Shown: positions 12,938 to 24,546 of the stretch, piece by piece
Numbering within the stretch: position 1 is the first letter of the stretch
Layout of the letters: the number at the start of each line of letters is the position of its first letter
Source of the DNA: Macrolepiota albuminosa
Taxonomy: Eukaryota; Basidiomycota; Agaricomycetes; Agaricales; Agaricaceae
Reading direction: 5' to 3'
NCBI GenBank assembly: GCA_027475525.1
Contig: JAMWFC010000055.1
Coordinates: 3,110,001-3,174,000, forward strand
Length of the DNA: 64,000 nucleotides
Translations under genes and position numbers: made by a program
The notes under the pieces: model-generated
The model's database searches: none
What the model was told of the DNA's origin: nothing
The model's input: the letters and a program-made list of their open reading frames with translations, nothing else

Positions 12938-14527
12938 CTAGGACCCGGATGACGATGCTCCCACAACCACGCCCGTCTCAGTCACCATTGACTTCTCTTC
13001 CAGTGTGACGTTAATCGCGGGAGGGGGAGGCGCCAATTCCGTCCTCGGTGGGGTTATAGGCCCCTCGACTGCAGGCGTGTCTACCACCATAGGCTCTGTT
13101 AGTGCGACATTAATCGCTAAAGCTGTGGTGGAGAGCGTACCCTGCTCTGCCGTGCATGACAGGAGATTGACCCAGCCTGGGTCCATGTCAGAGGTGGGCA
13201 GGTCATGCGCTGCCGTGCGTTTTAGGAGGCGGACCTGGTTCGGGTCCATGCCAATGAGATAGTAGAGGCCATTGGCCTTGGGGTTTACGGGAAGACGACT
13301 TTCCTCGTTGTGCTTGAACATAAGACAATAATGATCGTCTTCGGTCATCTCCCGCCATTCATCCCATTGTGGGATTGCGGGGGGGGTGCCGTATCTATTC
13401 AAGCGCTCCATGCGCTCGTCGTCAATGTCGCAAAAGATGTCCATAGACATTGTAGGGGCGTGGAATTGCTGCTCCAGGAAGACCACTCCATATGTATAGG
13501 CGTGGTCCACCCAGTCGGCAGGTATCCGGTTGTGCAGTAAGACGCATAACGCGTCGTTGTCAGAAAAGTTCTGTGCAAAGTCATCTGGTATGTGCACGGG
13601 ATGAAGTTCCAGCTGGTGCCCTCTCTGGGGCTCAAACAGCTGGTCTGAGAACATGGCATCATAAGAGGCGATAGCCTCATGGTAAAGACCTGGGCGGGCC
13701 ATGACGAGGGTCATGCGCCGCACGATCATGGGCTTGGCTGTGCTGTTAGCACAAAGGGCTCAGCACAAGGCGAACCCAAAGAGGGTTTGCCAGTGCATAC
13801 GGTAGGCATGGTTGACCGCAATGCCTTGATACGTGTTTTCCAACCCCAGACGACCAAAGATCAGTGCGTACTGCGCAAGCTGATCCAGGTCGAACAGAGT
13901 GGAAGGGTCTTGGGCGTGCATTACGCGCAGCACGGTCGATCCGTCTTCCTTCGTGCACAGAAAGCACCCCGGAATGTGTCAGCGCTCGACGAGCACAAAG
14001 TTGTCTGTCCCCTGGGCTGGGTTGATGAGGTTTTGATAGCGTGGGTCCTTCATCAGGAGCATCATTGTTCGGTCATGTAATGACTCATCGGTTCACTGGG
14101 CGAACATCTGAAGCTCCATGATGAGGAGGTAGGCGGTAACCCGTTCGCGACAGGGAGCATGCTTGTTTGAATAATATTTGTAGAGCCGATCCAGCTCTAA
14201 TGGCGTGCGTGGCAGGCCATGAGGGGAATACTTGTAAACAACGCTGGCTGGAATGCCAGCATGGTGCCCAGACAAAAACTCATATGCCGCTGCCCGGTTG
14301 GCCTCGGCTCCCAACAGCACAGTATTCGAATGGTACGAATAATACGTGCAGTGGCTGAGTGCTCCCCTGAAGCACGAATTTGTTTGCTCGATATCGAGCG
14401 GTCCCCACACCTTCACTCCCAATCCATTGGGGATTCTCCCCGAGAACTCATCCTCAGACCTCTGCTTGAGGGCCCGCAGCTCTTTGGCGCAAATCGCCTT
14501 CTTCTTTGCAATGCGCTTATTGCGCAA
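12938..14527 (-). pseudogene. Gypsy-1 ORF-X, large extra ORF downstream of pol (broken)
   Basis: Reading leftward from about 14527: a basic lysine/arginine-rich start, an EQTNSCF block, YSPHGLPRTP, an in-frame TGA at 14093-14095, then frame-shifted pieces at about 13967-13746 and 13729-12938. Landmarks include LFGFAL, MARPGLYHEA and HNRIPADWVDHAYTYGV. The intact Gypsy-2 counterpart at 51718-53127 shares the same landmarks in the same order, so this is one conserved protein. I recognise no enzyme or structural domain, signal peptide or clear membrane segment. The last ~100 codons, proline- and valine-rich, have no match in the Gypsy-2 copy. Position after integrase is where env-like or accessory ORFs sit in some gypsy elements; function unknown. 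Confidence 0.7.
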
Positions 14528-14530
14528 TAC

Positions 14531-15895
14531 TCACTGGAATCGGTCCGCCGCCGATTCCCCTTCCTCTGCCTCCTCCTCATGCTCCGAGCTCGACTCTCCA
14601 TAGTCGCTCTCATCGGATAAGGAGGCCATGGGTGCTTTGCCTTTTTCAGGCATGGGACAATTCTTCGAGGTCACCACCAGACCGTCATATTGCTCAGGAG
14701 AGCAAGGGTCGGTGGTCAAGACGACCACGGGAAAGTGTGCCTGTGGTGCAGGCATGGTAACGGGCAACAGAAACAACATTGAGACCTTCCCGGCCTGTGC
14801 AGGAATGCCAGCCGGGAACTCTATCACCTCCAGCTTGGAGGCATCAAGAGGAGGCTTACAGCCTCAACGTTGGCATACCGACCCCGACTTGACCAGGGCG
14901 GAAGATCCAAATGATGGCTGAGCCACCAGGGGGGCAGGCGCATTTCATGCCAGAGTTCTCCCCCCAGGCTCAGCTCGAGGAACAACAGTAGTGGGCGCTC
15001 TTGGCGCCACAGAGACGGTTTTGGACCCCCTAGGTGGGGCCCGAGATGATGCGGCTTCCTGCTGACCCAGGGACAGACCTGCCAAGGGTTCACTGACGGC
15101 AGCCAGCGACTCTGAAGCGGCCTGCGGGCCTGACTCAGGTAACCGCGATGACAAAGCCACGGGCTGAGCAGGCTGCTCATGGTGTGCAAATTGCGCTTCC
15201 GATGGCATCCTTGCCCGTGGAGGGTTGACTGGTTGACTGGGCTGATATCTAGCCCTCTTGACCTCAGCAGTCGATTCCTCACTCGTGGCGATTTTGCGCT
15301 TAGACGCACGTTCGATCTGCTCCAGCGCTGCGACACGCTGCCTCTTCATCAGCTCAATCTGGTCGAGCAGTCCCTCCATCACCATCACGGCCAAACTGTC
15401 CTGCAGGAAGGACGCAGTTGCAGGGACTGGCTGTCCCGCTGCTTCCAGTCTGCCCAACAGCACGTCTGACCCAGCTACAATCTGCGCTTGTGGCGCAGGC
15501 TCCCCATATGACTCTTTCACGGGCCGGTGCACCCATGGTACTGACGGCGGCCCCGTCACCACACCCGCATACGTCGGATACAACGCAGTTGGACGTGACG
15601 ACGGTTCCTGATAGTAGTGCTCGCGGCGTGTGCTGTCTGCCGGGCACCCATAGCGCCCTTTGTCATCGACCTCCATCTCTTGCGAGTGGAGGGGTGTCTG
15701 GTACGGAAGCGGCTCATCACGGCCTGGATAGGCCACCGCTGACTGAAACTGGCTTGCCGCCGGATATGGCGGCTGCCTCTGGTACTGATCGGAGTAATCA
15801 CGGTTTTGTATATTCGGGGGTCTCCCCCCTCCACTAGAGCCTTGCCGGCTCTGATCACCCAATCTCCCAACTCCGCTAGTGGTGTAAACAACCAC
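14531..15895 (-). CDS. Gypsy-1 ORF-P, Pro/Gln/Ser-rich ORF downstream of pol
   Basis: The main open piece, 15895-14945 (316 codons), is rich in P, Q, S, G and A, with a helical, leucine-rich block in the middle (LLGRLEAAG, VPATASFL, then QRVAALEQIERASKRK) followed by a basic VKRARY, possibly a nuclear localisation signal. A second piece, 14827-14531, ends in an acidic serine tract (SSSEHEEEAEEGES). The helical block and the KRAR motif recur in the Gypsy-2 ORF at 53620-54822. No known family is recognised. Whether it is translated separately or by readthrough from pol cannot be told. It lies between integrase and ORF-X, 71 bases after the end of pol. Confidence 0.6.
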
Positions 15896-15966
15896 AAATA
15901 CATGCCACCCGGCTTCTCACCGGCAATCAAAGTGGACTTTGTCCACATTCTACCACCACACGTGCA

Positions 15967-17353
15967 TTATGCACATTTTGCTAGCTGTTGAGGGTGTTTC
16001 ACGCCCTGCAACTCTAGGTACCTGTCCATTGCTGCAAGGTCTTTGCAGTTCACTAGCAGTTCCCAGGTAGTATCACCTAGGCTCCACCTCACCTCGAATT
16101 CGAGGCTTCCCTTCGTCCACCAATGACCTAAGAGGTCATCTACGAACCACTCCTGGTCATTACCAGTTCCAAAGTCATACGGCTCCGGAGTTGCACGATT
16201 AGGAAATAGCGCATCACTACTGGCCATATACGGTTGCAATAGCGACACGTGAAACTTGGGCACTATCCTGCGCGCTTGCAGCGCCTGGGGTAGTTCCAGC
16301 ACGTAGTTAGACGTGCTCGGTTCCGCCTCAAGGACCTTATATGGTCCAATCCATTTCGGACACAGCTTACTCGCCCTGCCTTTCGGCAGGTTCAAGTTCT
16401 TCGTTGAAAGGTACACTAGGCTCCCTTTCTCGATGTCCAGCTCATTATGTCTGCGACTATTTGCATGTTTGGTCTGCCATACACGTGATTCTATAATCGC
16501 GTCATGGGCATCTGCCAGATTCCTCAGCGTGTTGCGCGCAAACTGCTTTACTCCCACATGAATAACTTCGTCTGTACGAAGTTCACGAATCATGGATGGC
16601 ATGTAGCCATTGTTGAGTTCAAAGGGTGAATACCCGGTAGCTTCTGATATACTCGCGTTTATCGCAAATTCCACGAGGGGACATTGATCCACCCAGTCCT
16701 TCTGATCAGGACGTACAAACGCTTGCAAGATTTGTGCAATATTTCTATTTGCGCGTTCAGTTTGACCATCCGTTTGCGGATGAAACAACGTTGACATGAG
16801 CAACTTTGCTCCCAGCAGTTTGTGCAACTCCTTCCACCATTTGGAAGTGAACTTAGCGTCTCAATCGCTTACAATTGAACTTGGCAGTCCATGGAGGCAT
16901 ACTATCTCCTTGAGATAGATCCACAACAAGTCTGACGCTGTCATGGTAGTTCTCACCGGAATGAGATGGACCATACTGGTCATTCTGCAGATCACTACCC
17001 ACAGGTAGTTAAAGCCTTTCGACTCGGGGAATGGACCTATAAAGTCCATCCCAATCGAATCCCAAGGTTTGACCGGTATGGGTAGCGAATGGAGCTTTCC
17101 CGGTGGCTTCAAAGTCAATACTTTTGACTGTTGACATAGCTCGCATGTTGAGCAGAATTGGCTCGTCTCTTTGGCCATTTGCGGCCACCAGTACCAGCGT
17201 CGCACATAGTCCAGCGTTTTCTGAGTTCTGAAGTGGCCCACGTCTCTTTGGCCATTTGCGGCCACCAGTACCAGCGTCGCACATAGTCCAGCGTTTTCTG
17301 AGTTCGAAGTGGCCCACTACTCTATGGGCCTGGTCCAGGATAGTCATAATCAA
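15967..17353 (-). pseudogene. Gypsy-1 integrase with chromo-like C-terminus
   Basis: From the right: a GHF zinc-binding start with CSTCELCQQSK, the catalytic aspartates in GMDFIGPFPES and IVSD, a TGA stop at 16861-16863 where relatives have arginine (CGA to TGA), then DGQTERANRN with the third catalytic acid, and LCPKWIGPY of the GPY/F module. The C-terminus (EWFVDDLLGHW, FEVRWSLGDTTWE) has the layout of a divergent chromodomain. An exact 77-bp duplication at 17164/17241 shifts the frame near the zinc finger and is probably an assembly error. Integrase inserts the DNA copy; a chromodomain may guide it to marked chromatin. Confidence 0.85.
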
Positions 17354-19884
17354 CGACCTCTCCTGGGGAATGCAGATGACTTTGGACCCGTGGGTCTGGT
17401 AAGGTAGACAAGCTGCTGCTCCACCTTGAAGCGCGGATGCGCTTGGATATTGTTCAGAATCTCTAGCTGGATACGTGTGCGGAATTGCACATTGCCTAAG
17501 TTGGCCGGTGCAGGCGTATGGTCCTGTGACTCCAGCGCTTGCTGGAGCGTCATATCAGTACCTCTCATAGGCACCTCTTGCCTCGTCTCTTCACGTGGCT
17601 GAGGGACCTCATGATCCACTAGCACCTGAGCTTCGATATTGCGAGTCTCTCGCTGTTCCTGCAGTCGCTTACTGCGACGTGTTTCCTGCGCTTGCATGGC
17701 GTGTAACTCGACCCTATGTTCCCTGATTTCATGGAATCGATGCAGAGGCAAATCCTCGCCCTCTGGGTCAATACGTTTGTCCGCCTGGACATAGTCATGC
17801 GTGTCATGGACGTCATCTCGAGCATCACTCTCGAAATATCGAGACAGGCAATCCGCGACTTTGTTCAATTCACCTTTTACATAGGTGATGTCGAACTGGT
17901 ATCGCGACATGTAGTCAATCCAGCGACGTTGTTGCGGGGACAGGTGCACCTGAGTCTTGAAGAACTCTAGTGCTTTGTGATCCGTAATAATGTGGATCTT
18001 ATAGCCCATCAGTTTATCCTCCCACTTTAGAAGGGCTTCCAGGATGGCAAGTGTTTCCAACTCATGCACAGCATAATTCTGCTGAGCAGCAGTGAATTTA
18101 TGGGACATAAATCCCGCTGGTCGGCAAGTCTGCCACATTTTACCCTGGCCAAACATGGCCCCAACCCCAGTCTTCGACGCATCGCAAATGAGCCAGATGG
18201 GCTCGTCGATGCGTGGGTCAATTGGCTGGATGACTGGCATTTTCATGCATATGCACTTAATCATCTCAAAACACCGCTGATGCAGTGGTCTCCAATGAAA
18301 CGGTGACCCATTCTGGGTCATGGCCATAAGTGGCCCAGTGTATGCAGTGATGTCTGGCAAGAAGTTGCCAATATAGTTCACCAGTCCGACAAATTGTTGG
18401 ATATCATTATATGTGCATGGAGTACGCCACTCTTGGATTCGGTCGAGCTTATCCGTATCCGGATGAATGCCCTTCTCGTCAATGACGTGGCCGAGACAAT
18501 CTATACTCGTTGCGTACAACTCGCACTTCTTCCATTTGAGATAGAGACTGGCCTTCCATAGCCATTCAAATATGACTCGTAAGTGCTGCTCATGCTCCTC
18601 AATGGAGTCAGAAAATATAAATATATCGTCTAAATAGACGTGCATAAACTTCCCGATTACATCTCGGAAGATTGAGGTTATTAGCCTCTGAAATGTCGCC
18701 GGTGCATTACAATCACCAATCTGCATGATGTTACTCACAAACGTCCCCATCAGGGACAAGAACAGTGTCTTCGGTATATCCTCTTTGCAGATGCGAACCT
18801 GTTTGTATGCGTCTGTGAGGTCGATTTTCAACCTATACTTTGCTGTCGTGACATCTTCTCGTATTACTTCCTGATCTGGAAGAGGTGTCACATCCTTGAC
18901 TGTATTATCATTGCGCTGTCGCGCATCCAATGCAGTCCTTAATGTTCCATCCTTCTTGGGAATACAAAGTAATGGTGCAGCTTGCACCGCTGGTCGTGGT
19001 TCCCACCACTTTGTGTTTATGTATCTATTCGTCTTTTCACGAAGTTGATCCTGTAGTGCTCGTGGGCAGCGAGGCAAATGATATTTGTACTGCTTGTTAT
19101 AGTCAATGAGGTTGATCTCATGATTAACCTCCCGCCACGGAGGAAGCTCTTCCTTCGTTCCATTGACGATATCAGCAAACTCCAGTTGCCATTGCTGGTG
19201 CAATCGAGGAATATCCTCCTCTGTAAGGCTCACAGCCTTACCTTTTCCTTTGGCTACGCGTGCTATACACGGTTGAACCTTTGGTTCAAATCGCTCCCGT
19301 AAGGCACGTACGTGCTCCTCTGCGAGATCTCCCGGATTCAACCTTACAACCAGTTGTTTCCTTGTCGTATTCGCCGATGACTGCACGCTTCTCGCTTTCA
19401 GCGAGAGTCTGTCAAATACAATATCTGATGTTTCGGAAATCTCGTCCTCTCGTGCGTGACGGTACACTTCTCCCATCTGGGGCACCTGCACCCTTCCCAT
19501 AGCCTGCGTCACCATTGACGCTACCAACTCATTCCACTCCTGTGGCATTCGTGGGTCATACGCCCATTGCACTCCTGGCCGAGGCACTGGTCGATCCATT
19601 AGCGACCTAGTGCTACCCACAGTTCCCATCGTACTGTATACCTTGTCCTTGACGAGATCCTCAACCTTCACTCGAGAGCTAGTCGGCTGGCATTCCAGCG
19701 ACTCCACCACGCATCTACCACGCTCATTCTTGCACTGTACAGCCTGTTTAGGCTTTCCATTGGTACACCCAATCACATCCGGGTGCTTCTCCTTCTTCAG
19801 AGTTCCTTGAAACTCTTCCTCAGACATCAGTATAGCCGGCGAATCTGCCGGCAGGCTTTTTGGTGGGGCCTGTTTGTCCTCCAC
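17350..19884 (-). CDS. Gypsy-1 reverse transcriptase and RNase H
   Basis: 844 codons open. RT motifs in order: LLCIPKKDGTLR, LDARQRND, LKIDLTDAYKQVRI, and the active site HVYLDDIFIFSD. RNase H follows with ICDASKTGVGA, HELETLA and ITDHKALEFF, then a CLSRYFESD linker and an arginine-rich tail (RRSKRLQEQRE). The catalytic acids are in place. It copies element RNA into DNA inside Gag particles. Protease lies upstream and integrase downstream; the frame ends at the integrase because of the 77-bp duplication there, so the true ORF probably continued as one Pol. Confidence 0.93.
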   Translation of the reverse strand: MEDKQAPPKSLPADSPAILMSEEEFQGTLKKEKHPDVIGCTNGKPKQAVQCKNERGRCVVESLECQPTSSRVKVEDLVKDKVYSTMGTVGSTRSLMDRPVPRPGVQWAYDPRMPQEWNELVASMVTQAMGRVQVPQMGEVYRHAREDEISETSDIVFDRLSLKARSVQSSANTTRKQLVVRLNPGDLAEEHVRALRERFEPKVQPCIARVAKGKGKAVSLTEEDIPRLHQQWQLEFADIVNGTKEELPPWREVNHEINLIDYNKQYKYHLPRCPRALQDQLREKTNRYINTKWWEPRPAVQAAPLLCIPKKDGTLRTALDARQRNDNTVKDVTPLPDQEVIREDVTTAKYRLKIDLTDAYKQVRICKEDIPKTLFLSLMGTFVSNIMQIGDCNAPATFQRLITSIFRDVIGKFMHVYLDDIFIFSDSIEEHEQHLRVIFEWLWKASLYLKWKKCELYATSIDCLGHVIDEKGIHPDTDKLDRIQEWRTPCTYNDIQQFVGLVNYIGNFLPDITAYTGPLMAMTQNGSPFHWRPLHQRCFEMIKCICMKMPVIQPIDPRIDEPIWLICDASKTGVGAMFGQGKMWQTCRPAGFMSHKFTAAQQNYAVHELETLAILEALLKWEDKLMGYKIHIITDHKALEFFKTQVHLSPQQRRWIDYMSRYQFDITYVKGELNKVADCLSRYFESDARDDVHDTHDYVQADKRIDPEGEDLPLHRFHEIREHRVELHAMQAQETRRSKRLQEQRETRNIEAQVLVDHEVPQPREETRQEVPMRGTDMTLQQALESQDHTPAPANLGNVQFRTRIQLEILNNIQAHPRFKVEQQLVYLTRPTGPKSSAFPRRGR

Positions 19885-19917
19885 CTCCTGTACAGTCGCT
19901 CTCCTGCGACCATCTAG

Positions 19918-20503
19918 TCAGTTGCGTTCATCACGCCGCTTTTCAGTTGCGCGATAGCGCCTCAAACAACCATCTGTATTGTTCAACACCACTTTCTCCA
20001 CCTTCAAGGGCGTACCATCCACAACGACCATGTCGTTCACAAAATCCAGCGACACCTTGTTCTTATGCATGAACAGCGTACCGATAATCATGTCGTAGTG
20101 ATCTAAATTTGCTATATTCACATATTCTTTTGTCGACATCCCTGACGTCTTTATTCTCACTTCCACGCCGAACTGCACCATGGCACGACTCCCTACAGTC
20201 CTTCTTTTGTCGACATCCCTGACGTCTTTATTCTCACTTCCACGCCGAACTGCACCATGGCACGACTCCCTACAGTCCCAGCTGGAGCATCAGCGGCTCC
20301 TCCAGTTCATGAACGCGAATCGCGTTGACATGAGCAAACTGGGGCGTAATGCCCGTAGTGGTACTCCCGGAGTCCCACAACATCCATGCCGGATGTCTAT
20401 TGACATCCACATACGTGACCAGGCACTCCTTCTCCTCAGGAGTATAGCGTGGCCTGTGCAACTTATTAGTTGCCTTCTGCAGGGTTACGCGTCTCATTGG
20501 CAC
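19918..20503 (-). CDS. Gypsy-1 aspartic protease
   Basis: The active-site triplet is in WMLWDSGSTTTGITPQF, followed by YDMIIGTLFMHKNKV, the usual second half of a gypsy protease fold. Two exact 77-bp duplications (20125/20202 and 20422/20499) cut the frame. Discounting one copy of each leaves a continuous link from the end of Gag through protease toward RT. It would cleave the Gag-Pol polyprotein during maturation. Confidence 0.8.
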
Positions 20504-22259
20504 TCCTTCTCCTCAGGAGTATAGCGTGGCCTGTGCAACTTATTAGTTGCCTTCTGCAGGGTTACGCGTCTCATTCGGACACGCTGATCTCCACGGCACT
20601 CAGTCAGTGCAAACAGGTGTTCTTCCTCGTCTTCATAAGCATAATAGTCGCTGTCATACATGTCCACTGCAACATATTTGTCGCCATCAATCTGGACACT
20701 CTCGGCGTCATCCACTTCCAACCCGTCAGCCTCTACTTGCGGCTCCTCCTCCATGTCGTCGATGACCTCATCGTCTTTGTTGTCACTGACGACATCACTC
20801 GGTGCCGCAGCTGTATGGGCCGCTTGGATGTGTGCCTTAGGAGGGGCGGGGCATTCTTTAGCAAAATGTCCGCTCCTGCCACAATTGTAGCACGCTGAGG
20901 GATCCCCTGCAGGCCTTCTCTGGGCCGCTCCTGGAACCCCAGCGGGTTTGCCCGTCAGACACGCTGCAGGCGCCACCACTCCTCTCAGTGCTACTTGATT
21001 CTGACCCGAAAAGGGTCGGCTATCCTTCGCTGGCAATTGTCCAGCAGGCTTTGATTGAGGCCGTTGGCCTCCAGGAATTGTCTTGCGAACAACAAATTGT
21101 GGATTGCGATTGTTCTCCATCTCCGTCCATTTGGCCAGGAAGGTTCCCACCTTCACTGCCTGACAGTTCACAGTTCCTTGGCGGGAACTCCGCTGCTCAT
21201 AATGGTTCGCCGTCTGTGTCGACTGCTCATAACGGATGGCATACGCCAAGAATTCGGTCACAGTATTGACCTCCAGAGACAAATTGTCATCACGTATCAA
21301 CGCTCTCCTCATGTCTGCGGGTATTCCGTCCAGGAATGTCTCGTGTATAGTGTATTCGTCTGGATAGACGGCCATATTCTGTGCATGACCCACCAGGTCA
21401 TCATAAAAGGTCTGGACGCCAGTCTTAGCATCATACACTGCCTTTCTAAAGGCATCACGAGCTTCCTGCATCGTAGCAGCGTTGACAAAACGATTGTACA
21501 GTCCTATCAGGACTTCTTTAAATGTCCAATACGGTTTGTCGCAATTAATGTGGAGAACATGGTGACGGAACCAATTCCGAGCCTCTCCCTCCATAAATTC
21601 GTGTAGCATGAATATCCTCTCCTGGTCCATGTTGTCTCCACCATAGCAGCAGGCTGCGAGGTGGTAGCACACGTCCATGGCCCAGTCCTCCAGTTGAGAG
21701 AACCTATGTCCTCCAGCATACGCCCGTATGTGCTTACCATTGGATTTACAGGGACTTACCCCAGCAGGAAACTTAAATCTGACTCCAAGGGAGTCATCCA
21801 CCAGACGAGTGAGGCAGTCATGCATATGATCCATATGGATCCTGACCGCTTCATTCATTCCCGGCGTAGTTTCACGCAATTCATGAGGTGCGGGCATTGA
21901 AAATGCCCGATATGGATCCTGACCGCTTCATTCATTCCCGGCGTAGTTTCACGCAATTCATGAGGTGCGGGCATTGAAAATGCCCGAGGACTGCGAAACA
22001 GGTGTTCATTGGCCGTTCGTTCTGGCCGTGGGGTGGGCTGCCGCCCTACTTGTGGCTCCGCTGGTGCTCCACCAGTCTGCCTGCCACTATTACGAATGAT
22101 TATTATTGTCTTGATTGTTATTGTTGCGATCATGACCTCCACCGTCATTATTGCGACGACTTGGCTCCCCCTGTTCGTAGTGACCACTACTCTCATCACT
22201 ACCACCCAGATCTCTGTCCGGTTCAGCAGTCCGAGCCACGAATTGTCGCCGCATGTCAT
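20494..22259 (-). CDS. Gypsy-1 Gag with CCHC zinc knuckle
   Basis: The central capsid-like region (QLEDWAMDVCYHLAACCYGGD, WFRHHVLH, YNRFVNAATMQEAR, FLDGIPADMRR) fits the retrotransposon Gag family. Residues CYNCGRSGHFAKEC form a CCHC knuckle that binds element RNA, and an acidic tail leads to the protease. A 77-bp duplication at 21833/21910 splits off the N-terminal stretch (22259-21855), which reads on as the asparagine-rich linker from the upstream ORF. The start codon is uncertain for that reason. Confidence 0.85.
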
Positions 22260-24257
22260 CGACAGGCGTTACACCCTCACGCCCTTCAAAGACTACCCCC
22301 TGGTCGTCAATTAACGACTCACCATGATCGCGCAAGTCCTGGTTGCGTATCCTCTGGTAATTGACGCGTTCAGTCCAGTTGTCCACTAGGTGGATGCGTC
22401 GCACTATGCATCGTGGTCGCGTTCGCTCCTCAAGAATGTGGACTTCGTCCACCTCCTCCTTGATTATAACTTGCTTATGAGGTGTCTTAACCTCCTGCAC
22501 TGCAAGTAGTGCCTCTGGCTCTGCCAGAGTCGTCGTCACAGTCTCCACCTCAGACAATGCCTGCTGAAGCACTCCGCTAACAATGCGTTGACAGTTTGCG
22601 GTGTTCTGACGCCAAACTGTAAGGGCGACCTCTAGAGGCTGTGGCTCAGTCACACAGCTGGCAGAGGGAGATCCAAAGTGTATTAGAATATATACTGACA
22701 ATATCAAGGTAGCTACTCACCTGGCAGAGGACAGCTGGCAGAGGGAGATCCAAAGTGTATTAGAATATATACTGACAATATCAAGGTAGCTACTCACCTG
22801 GCAGAGGAGATCCAAAGAGAACAAGTCTGGGGATTCCCTATGCCAGGTTGGATGCTTCTGGGGCCTCTGAAGCATGGGAAACAACTGTACAGTACAACAA
22901 AACCTTAAAAACTCGAAAATTGACTAACCAAACAAGTGTGCAAACAAGGGAGGAAAACTCCGGACTTTAGAAGTCAGAGAAGTCAGAAAGGCAAACTCTG
23001 GCTTATCTAAGCAGCCTGGAGCAGTGCTGAAGGGCCCACACTTGTCTGAGTGATAGCTAAAGAACCAGAGCACCTCAAAGGTTGAGAATAGTACTAACAG
23101 ATAGTGTTGAAAAAGTAGTAACAGCAAGATGAGAGAATGATAGAAGAAATAAGGAAGTGAATGAAAGGAGAGTGAAGAAATAAAGAGTGAAAGAAGAAAG
23201 GAATGAGGAGTCCCCTGACACAAACGTAGTCTTGCTGAGACTCATTAGCCTGATGAGGCGCATTGAGCAATTCCATCGCGTCTGCAATCAATGGCGCTCG
23301 TCTGCGCACACTCATCTCACATTCTACTGAGTTGGCTGGAGTAGCCATTGAGACTGCTGACCCTCACGCCACTTTGCGCTTAAGGTATTCCACTACTTTG
23401 AGTTCAAAGATGCGCACAAACAATTCGATATATTCATTTGAATCTGCACGGGGTACATCGTGGCTCCTAGCAGCCAGCAACTGTAAGTGCTTCACTACAT
23501 AAAGCTGAAGACGCTTTCGCGTCGATTCCTTCGTGACCGCCGGATATCGGTCCAATACTAGCTGTAACTGGATAGACAAGGTCGAATGCGACCTTTTGCT
23601 TTCCTCATCATCTGAGGATTCCAGCTCAGACTCTAAGTCCATAACTCTCCTGAGGCCATCATGCCTCACTTGCGGCTGTTTGCCGGCCCGTCTGTGCAAC
23701 TCTGGAATTCCAGGCGCTGTTGACGCCTTTTCCAACCTTACGACATTGTCGTCCTCCCTACTGACCACTATTGCTGGCCCTTGCGCCTGTCCTTGTGTCG
23801 TCAATGACGACGGTCCCGGTTCAGTAGCCGCATCGGCCACATATTCCAAAAGCCGTTCAGTAGGTGCAGTCCGGAAGGGGGTACTATGCGCAAACACGCT
23901 GCCTTGTACCATTTCCGAGTACTGGATAATATCCGGTTGACCCTCAGAATGAGCTGACGAGCTCTCGGGCAATACCGGATACATCAATGAAGGCATTTGG
24001 CTCACTGGCAGCGACACTCCTGAGACCACGGATCTCTCTCCTGGTTTACCACCAGGTTGTACAATGGACATCATCCGTGATATGGATAGGCCACCAGACA
24101 TTCCAAAGCTTGCGCTGACATCACAAGGAATCTTTTCATCCCGCTTTGGCGGAGGTTGGTATGCTGACGCAGATTGCGTCTTCACAGCTTGAAGCACAGG
24201 TAAGTCACCTGCGTCTGCAGCTGGGAACGGAGGATCCGGATCAAGAGAGCCAGTCAT
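22005..24257 (-). pseudogene. Gypsy-1 N-terminal ORF, interrupted by a solo LTR
   Basis: The right part, 24257-23364, starts MTGSLDPDPPFPAADAG, is proline- and serine-rich, and ends in a helical block with ARSHDVPRADSNEY and ELKVVEYLKRK. Gypsy-2 has a matching block at 62427-62059 (RQQGHEVPNVFSTKY, MELQMYVQRK). A family-A LTR splits the frame at 22618-23220. The left part, 22617-22005, has a VEEAHILEE-like acidic stretch, SLIDDQGVVFEGREG and an N/D-rich tail. It precedes Gag and may be a long Gag N-terminus rather than a separate protein. Confidence 0.6.
22618..23220 (-). mobile_element. Solo LTR, family A, nested in Gypsy-1
   Basis: It starts TGTAAGGGCGACC and ends GTCCCCTGACA as read here, flanked by CAAAC on both sides (22613-22617, 23221-23225). 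The 603 bp include an exact 77-bp duplication (22654/22731). It landed in the N-terminal ORF of Gypsy-1 and is therefore younger than that insertion. Confidence 0.92.
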
Positions 24258-24368
24258 GGAAGCACATTTTCAACGTGATGCCAACAGAGAATCAAGAGGT
24301 TTTGATGATAGTTGCCTAGTCGGTAACAAGCCTAGAGTTGAAAGCCGATAGCAGAAGATTTAAAAAAA

Positions 24369-24541
24369 TGTAACCGGAGTTACGGGTTAGAACTATCTTG
24401 TGTGTATCACACAAGTGCTAAATCAGACCGCAGTATTGGATTGACTAGTACTTAGAGTGAAAACAAGATGTTGTCTTATGTAATACTCTACTAAATGATT
24501 ATAGCGTTGTTGACGCTAAGAACACGGATGACTCCGTTACA
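24369..24541 (-). repeat. Gypsy-1 5' LTR
   Basis: 173 bp, partner of 12398-12570. In element orientation it is followed by a T-rich leader. I do not recognise a tRNA primer site in the first 20 bases of that leader. Confidence 0.95.
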
Positions 24542-24546
24542 TGCCC

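Larger units (their letters stand above)
12398..24541 (-). mobile_element. Gypsy-1: ~11 kb Ty3/gypsy retrotransposon with two extra ORFs
   Basis: 173-bp LTRs at 12398-12570 and 24369-24541, both starting TGTAACCGGAGTTA and ending CTCCGTTACA as read here, are flanked by the 5-bp duplication TGCCC (12393-12397, 24542-24546). It reads on the minus strand: N-terminal ORF, Gag, protease, RT, RNase H, integrase, ORF-P, ORF-X, polypurine tract, LTR. The domain order protease-RT-RNaseH-integrase is that of Ty3/gypsy. Discounting the nested solo LTR with its TSD (608 bp) and four 77-bp duplications outside it, the element is about 11.2 kb, twice the common gypsy size. Nonsense codons and frame breaks suggest it is inactive as assembled, though some breaks are probably assembly errors. 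Confidence 0.92.

Noticed and set aside
22618..22707. ORF start shared by several LTR copies (MILSVYILIHFGSPSAS)
   Set aside because: It lies within the family-A LTR and recurs wherever that LTR does; there is no reason to think it is translated.
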